Counted from the first letter of the stretch, positions 7,849 to 17,013 are shown. The stretch: DNA of 64,000 nucleotides from CAYRGQ01 sp964423925 (GCA_964423925.1 CAYRGQ010000007.1:1-64000), one strand, 5' to 3'. Numbers and translations are program-made. Notes: a model not told the origin generated them from the sequence alone.

Positions 7849-9483
7849 CTAATCCGCTTCCATAAACGGATAACGGTAGTCAGTGGGCGGATGGAATGTT
7901 TCCTTAATCGTACGCGGCGATACCCAACGCAACAAGTTGATCATCGAGCCCGCCTTATCATTGGTCCCCGAACCGCGCGCACCGCCGAAGGGCTGCTGTC
8001 CGACCACTGCACCCGTACACTTGTCGTTGATATAAAAGTTGCCAGCGGCATTGCGCAGGGCATACGTGGCCTGCTCAATCGCATACCGGTCTTGTGCGAT
8101 GATAGCGCCTGTAAGGGCATAGATCGACGTTTTATCCACCAAATCGAGGGTTTCTTCCCACTTCTCGTCCTCGTACACGTACACGGTCAGTATCGGACCG
8201 AACAGTTCCTCTACCATGGTCACGTAATCGGGATTCTTGGCTAAGATGACCGTCGGATGGATGAAATAGCCCACGCTCTTGTCGTAGGTACCCCCGACGA
8301 TGATCTCCGCATCCGCATCCTCGCGCGCGCGATCGATGTAGCCCGCTAGCTTATCAAACGATTTCTCATCGATAACGGCGTTGATGAAATTGGTGAAGTC
8401 TTCGACACCCCCAATCTTAAACGACTCAATATCCTTTTTGATTTGCTTCTCAACCGTTGGCCACAGCGAGCGGGGTACGTAGACCCGCGAAGCCGCCGAA
8501 CACTTTTGCCCCTGGTATTCGAAGGCGCCGCGTATGATGGCCGTCGACAATGCCGCCGCATGGGCTGAGGGGTGCGCGAGGATGAAATCCTTGCCGCCCG
8601 TCTCGCCTACAATTCGCGGATACGACCGATACTTATGAATGTTTTCACCGATGGTCTTCCAGATGTTTTGGAATACGCCGGTAGAGCCGGTGAAGTGAAT
8701 ACCCGCGAAATCGGGGTGATTGAAGATGACTTCCCCTGCTGCCGGCCCATCGACGAACACCAAGTTAATGACGCCAGGGGGCACGCCCGCCTCGTCGAAG
8801 ACCTCCATCAGCACCTGCGCGCTGTATATCTGGGTGTTGGCCGGCTTCCAGACCACCACGTTGCCCATCATGGCTGCCGATGCGGGCAAGTTGCCCGCGA
8901 TGGCCGTAAAGTTGAACGGTGTCAATGCGAATACAAACCCTTCCAAGGGTCGTTGTTCTACGCGGTTCCAGCTTCCTAGGGGGGAAACCGGGGGCTGCTG
9001 CGCGTAGATTTCAGACATGTAGCTCACGTTGAACCGCAGAAAGTCAACAATTTCGCACGCGGAGTCAATCTCGGCTTGGTAAGCGTTTTTAGACTGGCCC
9101 AACATGGTTGCGGCGTTGAGCTTGTAGCGGTAGGGTCCAGCAATCAAATCTGCCGCTTTCAGGAATATCGCTGCGCGGTGCTCCCAGGCGAGGGCTTCCC
9201 AGTCAGCCTTGGCGGCCAACGCGGCTTCAATGGCGTTTGTTACGTGCTTCTTCGTCCCGAGGTGGAACTTGCCCAGCACATGCTTATGGTCGTGTGGTGG
9301 ATGCAGCGAGACCGTTGTGTCGGTCCGCACCTCCTGCCCACCGATATACATCGGAATGTCTGCCTGCGTGGCACGAGCATCCCGCAGCGCTTGTTGCAAC
9401 AAATGGCGTTCGCGCGTGTTCTTCGCATAGCTATAAATCGGCTCGTTTACAGGCGTTGGAACATGAAAAAATCCTTTTAACAT
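7849..9483 (-). CDS. pruA: L-glutamate gamma-semialdehyde (1-pyrroline-5-carboxylate) dehydrogenase
   Basis: Oxidises glutamate semialdehyde/P5C to glutamate with NAD+, the second step of proline catabolism. The 544-residue aldehyde dehydrogenase has the catalytic Cys328 (GQKCSAA) and Glu294 (GETGGKD), matching the monofunctional P5CDH family, which is about 540 residues long. The ATG at 9483 (MLKGFFHVP) was chosen because the frame open to 9606 adds 41 residues that overlap the promoter and show no conservation pattern. No proline dehydrogenase lies next to it. The biosynthetic genes proB and proA are 25 kb away on the other strand. Confidence 0.93.
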   Translation of the reverse strand: MLKGFFHVPTPVNEPIYSYAKNTRERHLLQQALRDARATQADIPMYIGGQEVRTDTTVSLHPPHDHKHVLGKFHLGTKKHVTNAIEAALAAKADWEALAWEHRAAIFLKAADLIAGPYRYKLNAATMLGQSKNAYQAEIDSACEIVDFLRFNVSYMSEIYAQQPPVSPLGSWNRVEQRPLEGFVFALTPFNFTAIAGNLPASAAMMGNVVVWKPANTQIYSAQVLMEVFDEAGVPPGVINLVFVDGPAAGEVIFNHPDFAGIHFTGSTGVFQNIWKTIGENIHKYRSYPRIVGETGGKDFILAHPSAHAAALSTAIIRGAFEYQGQKCSAASRVYVPRSLWPTVEKQIKKDIESFKIGGVEDFTNFINAVIDEKSFDKLAGYIDRAREDADAEIIVGGTYDKSVGYFIHPTVILAKNPDYVTMVEELFGPILTVYVYEDEKWEETLDLVDKTSIYALTGAIIAQDRYAIEQATYALRNAAGNFYINDKCTGAVVGQQPFGGARGSGTNDKAGSMINLLRWVSPRTIKETFHPPTDYRYPFMEAD

Positions 9484-9512
9484 CTTGTCTTTTTTGGTTT
9501 TTACACTATCTG

Positions 9513-9543
9513 CAAAGGTACCAAAACCAAATAGGCTGTCCAA
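9513..9543 (-). promoter_or_regulatory. Bacteroidota-type promoter of pruA
   Basis: On the minus strand a -7 box TACCTTTG (9520-9513) lies 20 bases after a -33 TTG (9543-9541). This fits the Bacteroidota consensus and leaves a leader of about 25-30 bases before the pruA ATG. Confidence 0.65.
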
Positions 9544-9625
9544 CTTTCTCGGAGAGAAATCCCCCCGGTAACGGATCGCGAGGCGGTCGCATACGCGATG
9601 CCCCAATCACCAACCCGGCGCGGGG

Positions 9626-10357
9626 CTAGCCTCGGGCAGTGAGGTAGGTAAAATCCTGTACCACACGTTTCAAAAAGGTAAGATCGTCCATCTGGGGAGG
9701 AACGGCGACGTCAAGCCGACTTTTTATTCGACGGGCCATACTGATGATCAAATCGTAGTTATATGACTCGGCGTAATTGGCCAGTACGTCGCGTACGAGC
9801 TGCACCTGTACATCGCTTAATTGGGTAACCGTTGGAAACGCAGCTTCGTAGTCGACTGGCAAGGGCGGTGCAACGGCCAAAGCGGACAAAGACACGCGCG
9901 TCGTCGTCTTGATGACCGTGGTATGGGCCACCAAGTCGCCAATACGCTGCTTACGGTCGGTAGCGGATATCGCGACGATGGCGCCCACGCCGGACGTCAA
10001 CAAAATGTCAACGATACGGAACACCCACCGCAACAAATATTGCCCCAACGAAGGCTGTTTGCCGTCCACGCTGACAACCCGGATGTTCATCGCCCGCTTC
10101 CCCACGCTCTGGCCGTTGAAAAATATTTCGCAAAGCAAATCATAACAAGCGTAAAGTAAGTAGACGATGCCGAAAATGACTATCACACTGTTGCGTCCAC
10201 TCCCTAAAGCTGAGCTTGTCATTACGACAAAAACCAGGAGGAATACACAAATCCAAATTACCAAATCGATAATATAGGCCACTATCCGATCGCCGACATC
10301 CGCCGCCTCGTACTCGATGTCAATATGTTGGGTAGTAGTTACCTTAACCGTGCTCAT
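9626..10357 (-). CDS. RDD family membrane protein
   Basis: A 243-residue inner-membrane protein. Residues 1-150 form an RDD domain (AADVGDRIVAYIIDLVIW with the Arg-Asp pattern, then hydrophobic segments and GKRAMNIRVV). The C-terminal 90 residues are soluble, with a stretch around 190-240 that may be a small helical domain. The biochemical role of RDD proteins is not established; some members act in ion transport. It is divergent from the SpoIIM/MoxR operon, a neighbourhood in which RDD proteins are often found. A second RDD gene lies at 25114. Confidence 0.85.
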   Translation of the reverse strand: MSTVKVTTTQHIDIEYEAADVGDRIVAYIIDLVIWICVFLLVFVVMTSSALGSGRNSVIVIFGIVYLLYACYDLLCEIFFNGQSVGKRAMNIRVVSVDGKQPSLGQYLLRWVFRIVDILLTSGVGAIVAISATDRKQRIGDLVAHTTVIKTTTRVSLSALAVAPPLPVDYEAAFPTVTQLSDVQVQLVRDVLANYAESYNYDLIISMARRIKSRLDVAVPPQMDDLTFLKRVVQDFTYLTARG

Positions 10358-10365
10358 ATACTAAG

Positions 10366-10416
10366 CAAATATATTTTTTTCCCCGTCGCTATTCCCGATA
10401 AAATAAATATATTTAT
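10366..10416. promoter_or_regulatory. Divergent promoter region with 14-bp AT palindrome
   Basis: A minus-strand -7 box TATATTTG (10373-10366) is only eight bases from the RDD start codon. At 10403-10416 there is a perfect palindrome ATAAATATATTTAT that contains TATATTTA on both strands, so it could serve either as a second -7 box in each direction or as an operator. Confidence 0.45.
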
Positions 10417-10464
10417 CGCATTAGGCCCATTGTATAGACCTAAACGCTTGGGGAAGACGGCTCC

Positions 10465-10491
10465 CTTTCCTGACGGGCAACGTCGGGAAAG
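10465..10491 (+). promoter_or_regulatory. Hairpin in the leader of the SpoIIM operon
   Basis: Arms CTTTCCTGAC and GTCGGGAAAG (one G-U pair) enclose a seven-base loop, 47 bases before the SpoIIM ATG. There is no T run, so it is more likely leader structure than a terminator. Confidence 0.3.
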
Positions 10492-10537
10492 ATGACCATA
10501 ACCGCCCCACCCATACGGATTAAAACCGTCAAAGACC

Positions 10538-11545
10538 ATGCGTGAAGCTCTTTTCGTGAAACAGAATTCGGAAAAATGGCGGACCTATGAGCAGATCATG
10601 CACCGCACGCCGGATGAGTTAGCCGAGCGGTACATCGACATCATGGACGATTTGGCCTATGCGCGTACCTTTTACCCCCAATCCAAAACCACGGCGTATC
10701 TCAACGGGCTTTCGGCCAAGCTCCACCTATCCATCTATCAAAACAAACGCGAGAAGAGCGATCGTTTTATCCGGTTTTGGAAAACTGAGCTGCCCTTGCT
10801 GTTCAAGAAGCATGAGAAGCTCCTGCTGTATTCCTTCTTTTTTTTCGTTGCCTTTGGACTGATGGGTGCGCTATCCGCGCGTTTCGATGACACGTTCGTA
10901 CGTCTCATCCTTGGCGACTCCTACGTCAACATGACGTTAAATAACATTCAAAAGGGCGATCCGTTCGGCGTCTACAAGCAAATGGGTTCATTCGAGATGT
11001 TTTTCATGATCGCGATTAACAACATACGCGTATCCATCATCGCTTTTGTGTTGGGTATTTTTTTGTCGGTAGGCACCGTCTACGTGTTGATCCGAAACGG
11101 CATTATGGTTGGATCATTTCAGTATTTCTTTTTCAGCCAGGGACTGGGTTGGGATTCGATTTTGGTGATTTGGATCCACGGTACGCTCGAGATTTCAGCC
11201 ATCGTTATCGCTGGCGCGGCCGGACTGGTGCTGGGCAATAGCCTGCTTTTTCCGGGCACGTATCCTCGGCTGACATCACTCAAACAAGGCGCCAAGGACG
11301 GACTCAAGATTATCATCGGTCTGATCCCTATCTTTTTGACCGCCGCGCTGTTGGAAGGTTACGTCACGCGGCACACCCACATGCCTGTTTGGCTTAGCTG
11401 CTCCATTCTAAGCGGCTCCCTTGCCTTCATTATTTGGTACGTCGTGCTATATCCTAACCAATTATATCATTCAATCCCATTCGAAAAACCCACATGGAAC
11501 ACCGTAAAATCGAGCTCGCCTGCGAACGCAGTTTCGGGGAAATAA
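10538..11545 (+). CDS. SpoIIM (stage II sporulation protein M) family membrane protein
   Basis: A 335-residue protein with a cytoplasmic helical N-terminal part (1-95) and then about five or six membrane segments, with the SpoIIM-family pattern NNIRVSIIAFVLGIF and the conserved HGTLEISAIVIAG. In non-sporulating Bacteroidota this family occurs with MoxR, DUF4129 and RDD genes, and its function there is unknown. It is the first gene of the plus-strand operon that runs to the N gap. Its 3' end overlaps the next gene by 52 bases, which suggests tight coupling. Confidence 0.85.
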   Translation: MREALFVKQNSEKWRTYEQIMHRTPDELAERYIDIMDDLAYARTFYPQSKTTAYLNGLSAKLHLSIYQNKREKSDRFIRFWKTELPLLFKKHEKLLLYSFFFFVAFGLMGALSARFDDTFVRLILGDSYVNMTLNNIQKGDPFGVYKQMGSFEMFFMIAINNIRVSIIAFVLGIFLSVGTVYVLIRNGIMVGSFQYFFFSQGLGWDSILVIWIHGTLEISAIVIAGAAGLVLGNSLLFPGTYPRLTSLKQGAKDGLKIIIGLIPIFLTAALLEGYVTRHTHMPVWLSCSILSGSLAFIIWYVVLYPNQLYHSIPFEKPTWNTVKSSSPANAVSGK

Positions 11546-12396
11546 TTAGTGACAGCATCCTCTTCATCAAACAGCATTTCAAGCCGCTGTTCACGCCGTT
11601 GCTTTATATCTGCTCAGCCTTTATCGTGCTAAGCATCATCACGGGGATACTGCATCAAACGCACATGATCCGTTTGTATGGCCTCGATCGGGGAGTCAGC
11701 ATGGCCAATTTCAACCCCGAGCTGTTATCGTGGCCGACTAGTTCGTTTACCAGTATAGGCATCTACCTGTTTTTCTACATATTGGCCTACACAAGTGTGG
11801 TGCTGGTCACCCTTTGCTACATCAAGCTCTACTACGAAGGTGGGCACCAAGTGCCGACCAAGGAAGCCGTCTGGGCATCATTCAAGAGTCGGATATTAAC
11901 GTTTTGCGTGATATCTCTCGTATACACGTTCCTGCAGATCCTCGGGTTTGCATTATGTTTACTTCCCGGATTCTATCTTATACCAATTATCTCTTTAGCC
12001 TTTGTGGCCGTCGTATTAGACAGCCGAGGCCTGGGCGATGCGCTGAGCCGGGCATCAGATTTGGTGCGCAACAATTGGTGGCGAACGTTTGGAATTTTGA
12101 TTGTCGTGTCCATCATCGTTTCCGCCAGCAGCTATTTGTTGGCGCTTCCCGCTCAGGTGCTCATGCTATCGTCTCTGTTCGTCGGCGAATCGGGCGGCCT
12201 AGTGCTGACGGGTGGCATACTCAATGTCATCATCCAGTCGCTCGCTATATTTCTATATGTACTCTTTGTAGTCGCCGCGGCGCTCTGTTATTTTAACTTG
12301 CAGGAGCAGAAAGAAGGTGTTGGCTTGATGGCACGTATCGACGCATTTGACGACGCAAAAAGCGCCGACACACAGCGCCCGGAAGAAGAATATTAA
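11494..12396 (+). CDS. Polytopic membrane protein of unknown function in the MoxR operon
   Basis: A 300-residue protein with about six hydrophobic segments (roughly 30-55, 85-115, 135-170, 185-215, 225-270) and an acidic soluble tail. The layout is like DUF4013/GlpQ-membrane-domain proteins (RNNWWRTFGILIVV and GDALSRASDLV are typical of such membrane domains), but no firm family call is possible. The start at 11494 overlaps the SpoIIM gene by 52 bases. Its position suggests a membrane component acting with the MoxR chaperone set. Confidence 0.7.
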   Translation: MEHRKIELACERSFGEIISDSILFIKQHFKPLFTPLLYICSAFIVLSIITGILHQTHMIRLYGLDRGVSMANFNPELLSWPTSSFTSIGIYLFFYILAYTSVVLVTLCYIKLYYEGGHQVPTKEAVWASFKSRILTFCVISLVYTFLQILGFALCLLPGFYLIPIISLAFVAVVLDSRGLGDALSRASDLVRNNWWRTFGILIVVSIIVSASSYLLALPAQVLMLSSLFVGESGGLVLTGGILNVIIQSLAIFLYVLFVVAAALCYFNLQEQKEGVGLMARIDAFDDAKSADTQRPEEEY

Positions 12397-12401
12397 GCAG
12401 A

Positions 12402-13148
12402 TTGGAGAGGCCGGTGTACAGATTAGTTTTCGTCATCGTATGTTGCGTCACATGGGGGTTGCAGCCACCTATGCTGATGGCGCAGTCAGACAGCGTGGGC
12501 ATGGTAGTGGCTACGCCCGTCCGTTACGATTCAGCGGAGGTGGCGCGCCGGCAATTCGATGCGGCGAGCATGGATGGGTACCGAAGCGATCCGGACTTCC
12601 AATATAGCGAGGCTGAGCTGGAACTGTCGGCATGGGATCGGTTTAAGCAGTGGCTGCGCGCCATCTGGCGCTCCATGCTTCAAAGCAGCGATTCGCGGCC
12701 CTTATTCAACTACGCCCTCGTCGCGCTAGGCGTCACGGCGCTACTCTACATTATAATCAAGCTTGCCGGCATGGACAAGGGAAATGTTTTTTCCCGATCG
12801 GCTTCGCCCGTCCTCCCCCATACGGAAATAGACGAGAATATACATACGTTGGATTTCTATGCCGAATTACAACATTCGATCGAGCAAGGGCAGTATCGTT
12901 CAGCTATCCGGCTCCTCTACCTCAAGTACCTGAAGGCGCTTAGCGACCACAAACTAATCGCCTGGAAGCCTACTAAAACCAACGCCGACTACCAACGGGA
13001 GCTGCTTGGCGGACCACACAGCCAACATTTCAAAACGCTCACCTACCAATTTGAATATGTTTGGTATGGAGACTTCTCTGTGGATGCCGAGCATTTCGAA
13101 ACCGTACGTACAGCATTCGAACAGGTTGAACGGGAGGTGCGCGCATGA
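12402..13148 (+). CDS. DUF4129 domain protein, membrane anchored
   Basis: A 248-residue protein with an N-terminal signal-like segment, an extracytoplasmic stretch, one strong membrane helix near 105-122 (YALVALGVTALLYIIIKLAG), and a cytoplasmic C-terminal helical domain with the DUF4129 pattern (LYLKYLKALSDHKLIAWKPTKTN). DUF4129 proteins are regular partners of MoxR ATPases and DUF58 proteins. The precise role is unknown. The stop codon overlaps the start of the next gene (ATGA at 13145). Confidence 0.8.
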   Translation: MERPVYRLVFVIVCCVTWGLQPPMLMAQSDSVGMVVATPVRYDSAEVARRQFDAASMDGYRSDPDFQYSEAELELSAWDRFKQWLRAIWRSMLQSSDSRPLFNYALVALGVTALLYIIIKLAGMDKGNVFSRSASPVLPHTEIDENIHTLDFYAELQHSIEQGQYRSAIRLLYLKYLKALSDHKLIAWKPTKTNADYQRELLGGPHSQHFKTLTYQFEYVWYGDFSVDAEHFETVRTAFEQVEREVRA

Positions 13149-14344
13149 AAGGGTTATGGCGTTATATCATTGGCGTGCTGTTCCTGGGAGGCGTGTATCT
13201 GTACCTGCAGCTCGGTCAAGAAAGCCACGTTGACTGGAACCCTACGTATGCTCGGACAGACAAAATCCCCTATGGCACGTATATCCTGCATAAACAACTG
13301 GCAGGCTTACTGGAGGCGTCCGAAGTAATCCAATCCAGAAAACGCATTTATAACACGCTGACCGAACAAGGCGCTTCATCGGCCAACTACATCATCATCA
13401 ACCCTTCCTTGGCCATGGATACGGTAGACTACACCAGGGTACTGGACTTCCTACGTGCCGGCAATGACGTATTTATCGCGGCTAGCGACTTGGGCCGGAT
13501 ATTGCGCGACAGTCTGGGCATACAAACGTCCTTTGACTACCAGATTGCCCAACGACGGCGCTACGTACACTTTGCCAGCCCATCCCTACAGCCCGAAGAG
13601 CACCATTTCCTAGACCGCGATATTGTAGGGTGTTATTTTTCCGCATTCGACACCGCACGTACCGTCGTATTGGCGACAAACGGCGCTGGCCACCCGGTCT
13701 TCATTCGACAGGAACTGACCAAGGGAAATCTTTACCTGGTGGCCTCTGCCGACTACTTTATCAATGCCACCCTCTTGGACGATGCAGGCGAGGCGTTCAG
13801 CGCGAAGGCTTTTTCCTACCTGATGCCAAAGCGGTCGCTGATTTGGGACGACTACAACGCCCTGGGTCCCCCCGCCGCCGATTCCCCTTTCCGATTTTTC
13901 CTGAACGACCCCTACCTGCGTCCATCCTACCTCCTGGCGCTTATTGGTGTGCTGGCTTATGTGGTGTATGGTATCAAGCGGCGGCAACGCCCCATCCCGA
14001 TTATCGAACCCCTACAAAACACGAGCATCGAGTTTACCAGAGTAGTCAGCTCCGTGTATTATCAACAACGCGACCATCTGGACATTATCCGCAAAAGATC
14101 TGCTTTTTTTCTGGATCACATCCGGACATCGTACCGCATCCAGACAAACGTGCCTGATGAAGCCCTAACCCGGCTATTGACCGAACGGTCAGGTATTGAT
14201 CCGCACCTCATCAGGCGTATCCTGCAGAAGATAAGGGACTACCGCGAAACAAACAACCAACCCAGCGACAGTGAGTTGCTGGCGTTTAATCACGATATCG
14301 AAAAATTCCATCAAAATGAATCCCATGGAAGAAGCAAGCTTTGA
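13145..14344 (+). CDS. DUF4350 domain protein
   Basis: A 399-residue protein. A membrane helix at 5-22 precedes an extracytoplasmic DUF4350 domain (about 30-230; IPYGTYILHKQL and KGNLYLVASADYFINATL are recognisable). A second membrane helix lies near 258-278, followed by a cytoplasmic helical tail. The fold resembles the N-terminal domain of gliding/ABC-associated GldG-type proteins, which bind no known ligand. It is the operon partner of MoxR and DUF4129. The start ATG overlaps the stop of the DUF4129 gene. Confidence 0.8.
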   Translation: MKGLWRYIIGVLFLGGVYLYLQLGQESHVDWNPTYARTDKIPYGTYILHKQLAGLLEASEVIQSRKRIYNTLTEQGASSANYIIINPSLAMDTVDYTRVLDFLRAGNDVFIAASDLGRILRDSLGIQTSFDYQIAQRRRYVHFASPSLQPEEHHFLDRDIVGCYFSAFDTARTVVLATNGAGHPVFIRQELTKGNLYLVASADYFINATLLDDAGEAFSAKAFSYLMPKRSLIWDDYNALGPPAADSPFRFFLNDPYLRPSYLLALIGVLAYVVYGIKRRQRPIPIIEPLQNTSIEFTRVVSSVYYQQRDHLDIIRKRSAFFLDHIRTSYRIQTNVPDEALTRLLTERSGIDPHLIRRILQKIRDYRETNNQPSDSELLAFNHDIEKFHQNESHGRSKL

Positions 14345-15302
14345 GCAACGGACCGACCTGCGCGCGGTGAACGCAGCGATCAACGCGATTAAAAATCAAT
14401 TATCTACCCTGATCGTGGGGCAGCAGGAAATGGCTGACCTATTGATTGCTGGCCTGCTGGCCGACGGACACATTCTGATTGAGGGCGTACCCGGTGTAGC
14501 GAAGACGTTAAGCGCCAAACTATTGGCACAATGCATCGATGCTAGCTTTTCGCGGATACAGTTTACACCAGACCTGATGCCCTCGGATGTGCTGGGCACG
14601 GCCGTGTTCAGTCCGAAAGACGGCGAATTCAGCTTCCGTAAGGGACCGATATTTGGGAACATTATTTTAGTGGATGAAATCAACCGCTCGCCTGCCAAGA
14701 CCCAAGCCGCCCTTTTTGAAGTGATGGAAGAGCGGCAGGTAACCATGGATGGAACGACACACCGCATGGAAGAACCGTTCATGGTACTGGCTACGCAAAA
14801 CCCCATCGAGCAGGAAGGCACCTACCGACTACCGGAGGCGCAACTCGATCGATTTCTGTTTAAAATCGACGTGGGCTACCCGACGCTGGAGGAAGAAATC
14901 CTAATCATATCTGGCCATCATGGGCGACAACTCAGCGAGCAGCTTGGCCACGTCCGACCGGTGGTCAGCCAGGCGGAAATCATGGCTTTCCGAAAGACTA
15001 TAAAGGGGCTACACATCGAACCTAAGGTGCTGGAGTTCATCGCGCGCATCGTGCACGACACACGCCAACATCCGGCGTTGTTCCTGGGTGCGTCGCCACG
15101 CGCGTCGTTGGCAATCGCCAATGGCGCCAAGGCTATAGCGGCGATGGATAGCAGAGATTTCGTCACGCCAGACGACATCATCAAGGTAGCACCCGCGGTG
15201 CTTTGCCACCGCGTCATGCTCACGCCCGAACGGGAAATGGAGGGCATCACCACGCGCGAGGTGATTCAGCAGGTGATTGCGGGGATTCAAATACCGCGAT
15301 GA
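14316..15302 (+). CDS. MoxR family AAA+ ATPase
   Basis: A cytoplasmic AAA+ chaperone of 328 residues, likely to remodel or insert cofactors into VWA-type substrate proteins. Walker A is GVPGVAKT (57-64), Walker B is LVDEIN, and sensor and lid motifs (ATQNPIEQEGTYRLPEAQLDRF) are complete. The ATG at 14316 (MNPMEEASF) was preferred; the frame is open upstream to 14271 inside the DUF4350 gene. Its stop codon overlaps an ATG (15299-15302, ATGA), the usual junction to a DUF58 gene, but the N gap begins 30 bases later. Confidence 0.92.
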   Translation: MNPMEEASFEQRTDLRAVNAAINAIKNQLSTLIVGQQEMADLLIAGLLADGHILIEGVPGVAKTLSAKLLAQCIDASFSRIQFTPDLMPSDVLGTAVFSPKDGEFSFRKGPIFGNIILVDEINRSPAKTQAALFEVMEERQVTMDGTTHRMEEPFMVLATQNPIEQEGTYRLPEAQLDRFLFKIDVGYPTLEEEILIISGHHGRQLSEQLGHVRPVVSQAEIMAFRKTIKGLHIEPKVLEFIARIVHDTRQHPALFLGASPRASLAIANGAKAIAAMDSRDFVTPDDIIKVAPAVLCHRVMLTPEREMEGITTREVIQQVIAGIQIPR

Positions 15303-15331
15303 TCCCCGCCGGCTTCACGACAGGCATCACG
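15299..15331 (+). CDS. Possible start of a DUF58 gene, cut by the assembly gap
   Basis: An ATG overlapping the MoxR stop (ATGA) opens a frame of 11 codons up to the gap. In related operons the gene after MoxR encodes a DUF58 protein. If the two gap flanks are joined on their shared 17 bases, the frame ends after 18 codons, so the gene would be absent. The call rests on context only. Confidence 0.3.
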
Positions 15332-15448
15332 NNNNNNNNNNNNNNNNNNNNNNNNNNNNNNNNNNNNNNNNNNNNNNNNNNNNNNNNNNNNNNNNNNNNN
15401 NNNNNNNNNNNNNNNNNNNNNNNNNNNNNNNTCACGACAGGCATCACG
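15315..15448. repeat. 17-bp identical sequence on both sides of the N gap
   Basis: The 17 bases TCACGACAGGCATCACG occur at 15315-15331 and again at 15432-15448, directly against the Ns on each side. This is what two contig ends with a short unmerged overlap look like. A genuine direct repeat bordering missing sequence is the alternative. Confidence 0.9.
15332..15431. other. Assembly gap (100 N)
   Basis: Exactly 100 unknown bases, the usual placeholder for a gap of unknown size. Nothing can be said about its content. Confidence 0.99.
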
Positions 15449-15463
15449 TCGCGAAAGATTTTC

Positions 15464-15471
15464 TATCTTTA
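15464..15471 (+). promoter_or_regulatory. -7 box for cardiolipin synthase
   Basis: TATCTTTA, one base off the TAnnTTTG consensus, 25 bases before the cls ATG. The -33 region cannot be judged well because it approaches the gap. Confidence 0.4.
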
Positions 15472-15496
15472 GGCATCCTATTAACTTGCCTCGCTC

Positions 15497-16951
15497 ATGA
15501 ACTGGCTTATTCTGCTTGAAATAGCCTATATCGCCCTCATTGTGGCAGTGTGTCTTCGGATTATCTACGACACAAACAACCACACCAAGACGATTGCATA
15601 CCTGTTGTTGGTTATCTTCCTCCCCATACTGGGCATTTTTATTTATTTTTCGTTCGGCATCAATTATCGGAAGCGGCAGTTGTACAGTAAAAAACTGGTG
15701 GAGGACGAAGCTGTAGGACGGCGGATTAGCCAAGCCATACGCGATTATTCCCTGCACACCTACCAGCTGAACGAAGCGCAGCTCACCGAAAGCAGAAAAA
15801 TCAGCTCCTTGCTGCTTCACGCCATCGAGAGTCCGCTGACCGGCGGCAATGCAGTCAAGGTCTTGGTAAACGGAGAAGAAAAATTCCCCGAGCTTATGGC
15901 TGCGCTGCGGCAAGCCGAACACCATATCCATATCGAATACTATATTTACGAGAATGACGACATCGGACAGCAGATCGCGGACCTACTCATCGCCAAAGTC
16001 CAAGAAGGAGTCATCGTTCGTTTTATTTACGATCATTTCGGAAGCCACACCATCCACCGCAGGCTGGTTCGCCGCCTTCGCGCACACGGCGTGCAAGCCT
16101 ACCCGTTTCATCGAATCACGTTCTTGGCGCTAGCGAATCGACTCAACTATCGTAACCACCGCAAGATTGTGGTCATCGACGGCAAGGTAGGTTTTGTCGG
16201 CGGCATCAACGTGGCGGACAAGTATATCAACCGCGGTGCAGAGAACGAGCTCTTTTGGCGCGATACGCATTTGCGCATCGAGGGACCCGGTGTGCGGCAG
16301 CTTCAGTATACGTTCCTCTTCGACTGGAACTTCACTTCGAAAACACCGTGGCAAGTGGATCCAACGTATTTTCCAGACCACCAAGTCGTCGCCAATCCAC
16401 ACAATAAAATCGTGCAGATAGCCACGAGCGGCCCCGATTCTCTACGGCCTAACATCCTGTATTCCATGATGCAGGCCATCCACCACGCCGAAGACGAAAT
16501 CCTCATCACCACGCCTTACTACATTCCGGGCGAAGGCATTCAGGACGCCTTGGTCATTGCTGCGATGAGTGGCGTGCGCGTGAAATTGCTCGTGCCAAGA
16601 CGATCGGACTCCTATTTCGTCAATTTGGCTTCACAGTCCTACTTCGAGGACCTCCTCAGTGCCGGGGTCGAAATTTACCGCTACACGAAAGGGTTTGTCC
16701 ACGCGAAAACGATGGTCGTGGATCGCAAGCTTTCGATCGTGGGGACCGCAAACATGGACCAACGCAGCTTCGACCTGAATTTTGAGGTAAACGCGGTGGT
16801 GTACGATGAGGCGGTATCCGAACAGCTGGCCCAACTGTTTGCCGAGGACACACAGCATGCCGAACGTATTGATCCCATGATGTGGAAACGGAAAAGAGCC
16901 TACCGTAAGATTATCGAAAAAACGGCACGTCTGTTCTCACCCTTGCTATAG
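15497..16951 (+). CDS. cls: Cardiolipin synthase (phospholipase D superfamily)
   Basis: Condenses two phosphatidylglycerol molecules to cardiolipin and glycerol in the inner membrane. The 484-residue protein has two N-terminal membrane helices (about 3-60) and two HKD motifs starting at His221 (HRKIVVIDGKVGFVGGIN) and His402 (HAKTMVVDRKLSIVGTANMD), both complete. The length is normal for the ClsA family. It stands alone on the plus strand, with convergent frr downstream. Confidence 0.95.
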   Translation: MNWLILLEIAYIALIVAVCLRIIYDTNNHTKTIAYLLLVIFLPILGIFIYFSFGINYRKRQLYSKKLVEDEAVGRRISQAIRDYSLHTYQLNEAQLTESRKISSLLLHAIESPLTGGNAVKVLVNGEEKFPELMAALRQAEHHIHIEYYIYENDDIGQQIADLLIAKVQEGVIVRFIYDHFGSHTIHRRLVRRLRAHGVQAYPFHRITFLALANRLNYRNHRKIVVIDGKVGFVGGINVADKYINRGAENELFWRDTHLRIEGPGVRQLQYTFLFDWNFTSKTPWQVDPTYFPDHQVVANPHNKIVQIATSGPDSLRPNILYSMMQAIHHAEDEILITTPYYIPGEGIQDALVIAAMSGVRVKLLVPRRSDSYFVNLASQSYFEDLLSAGVEIYRYTKGFVHAKTMVVDRKLSIVGTANMDQRSFDLNFEVNAVVYDEAVSEQLAQLFAEDTQHAERIDPMMWKRKRAYRKIIEKTARLFSPLL

Positions 16952-17013
16952 GCCACAAAAAAAGCCGGATGCTGTGTTGCAACCGGCCGATATATCTTCA
17001 TGCGCGTCTTGGT

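Noticed and set aside
15203..15931. Frames running through the N gap on both strands
   Set aside because: They are translated from unknown bases and would be artefacts.
16957..16995. Short GCCGG/CCGGC inverted repeat between cls and frr
   Set aside because: Five-base arms with a 14-base loop are too weak to call a terminator.
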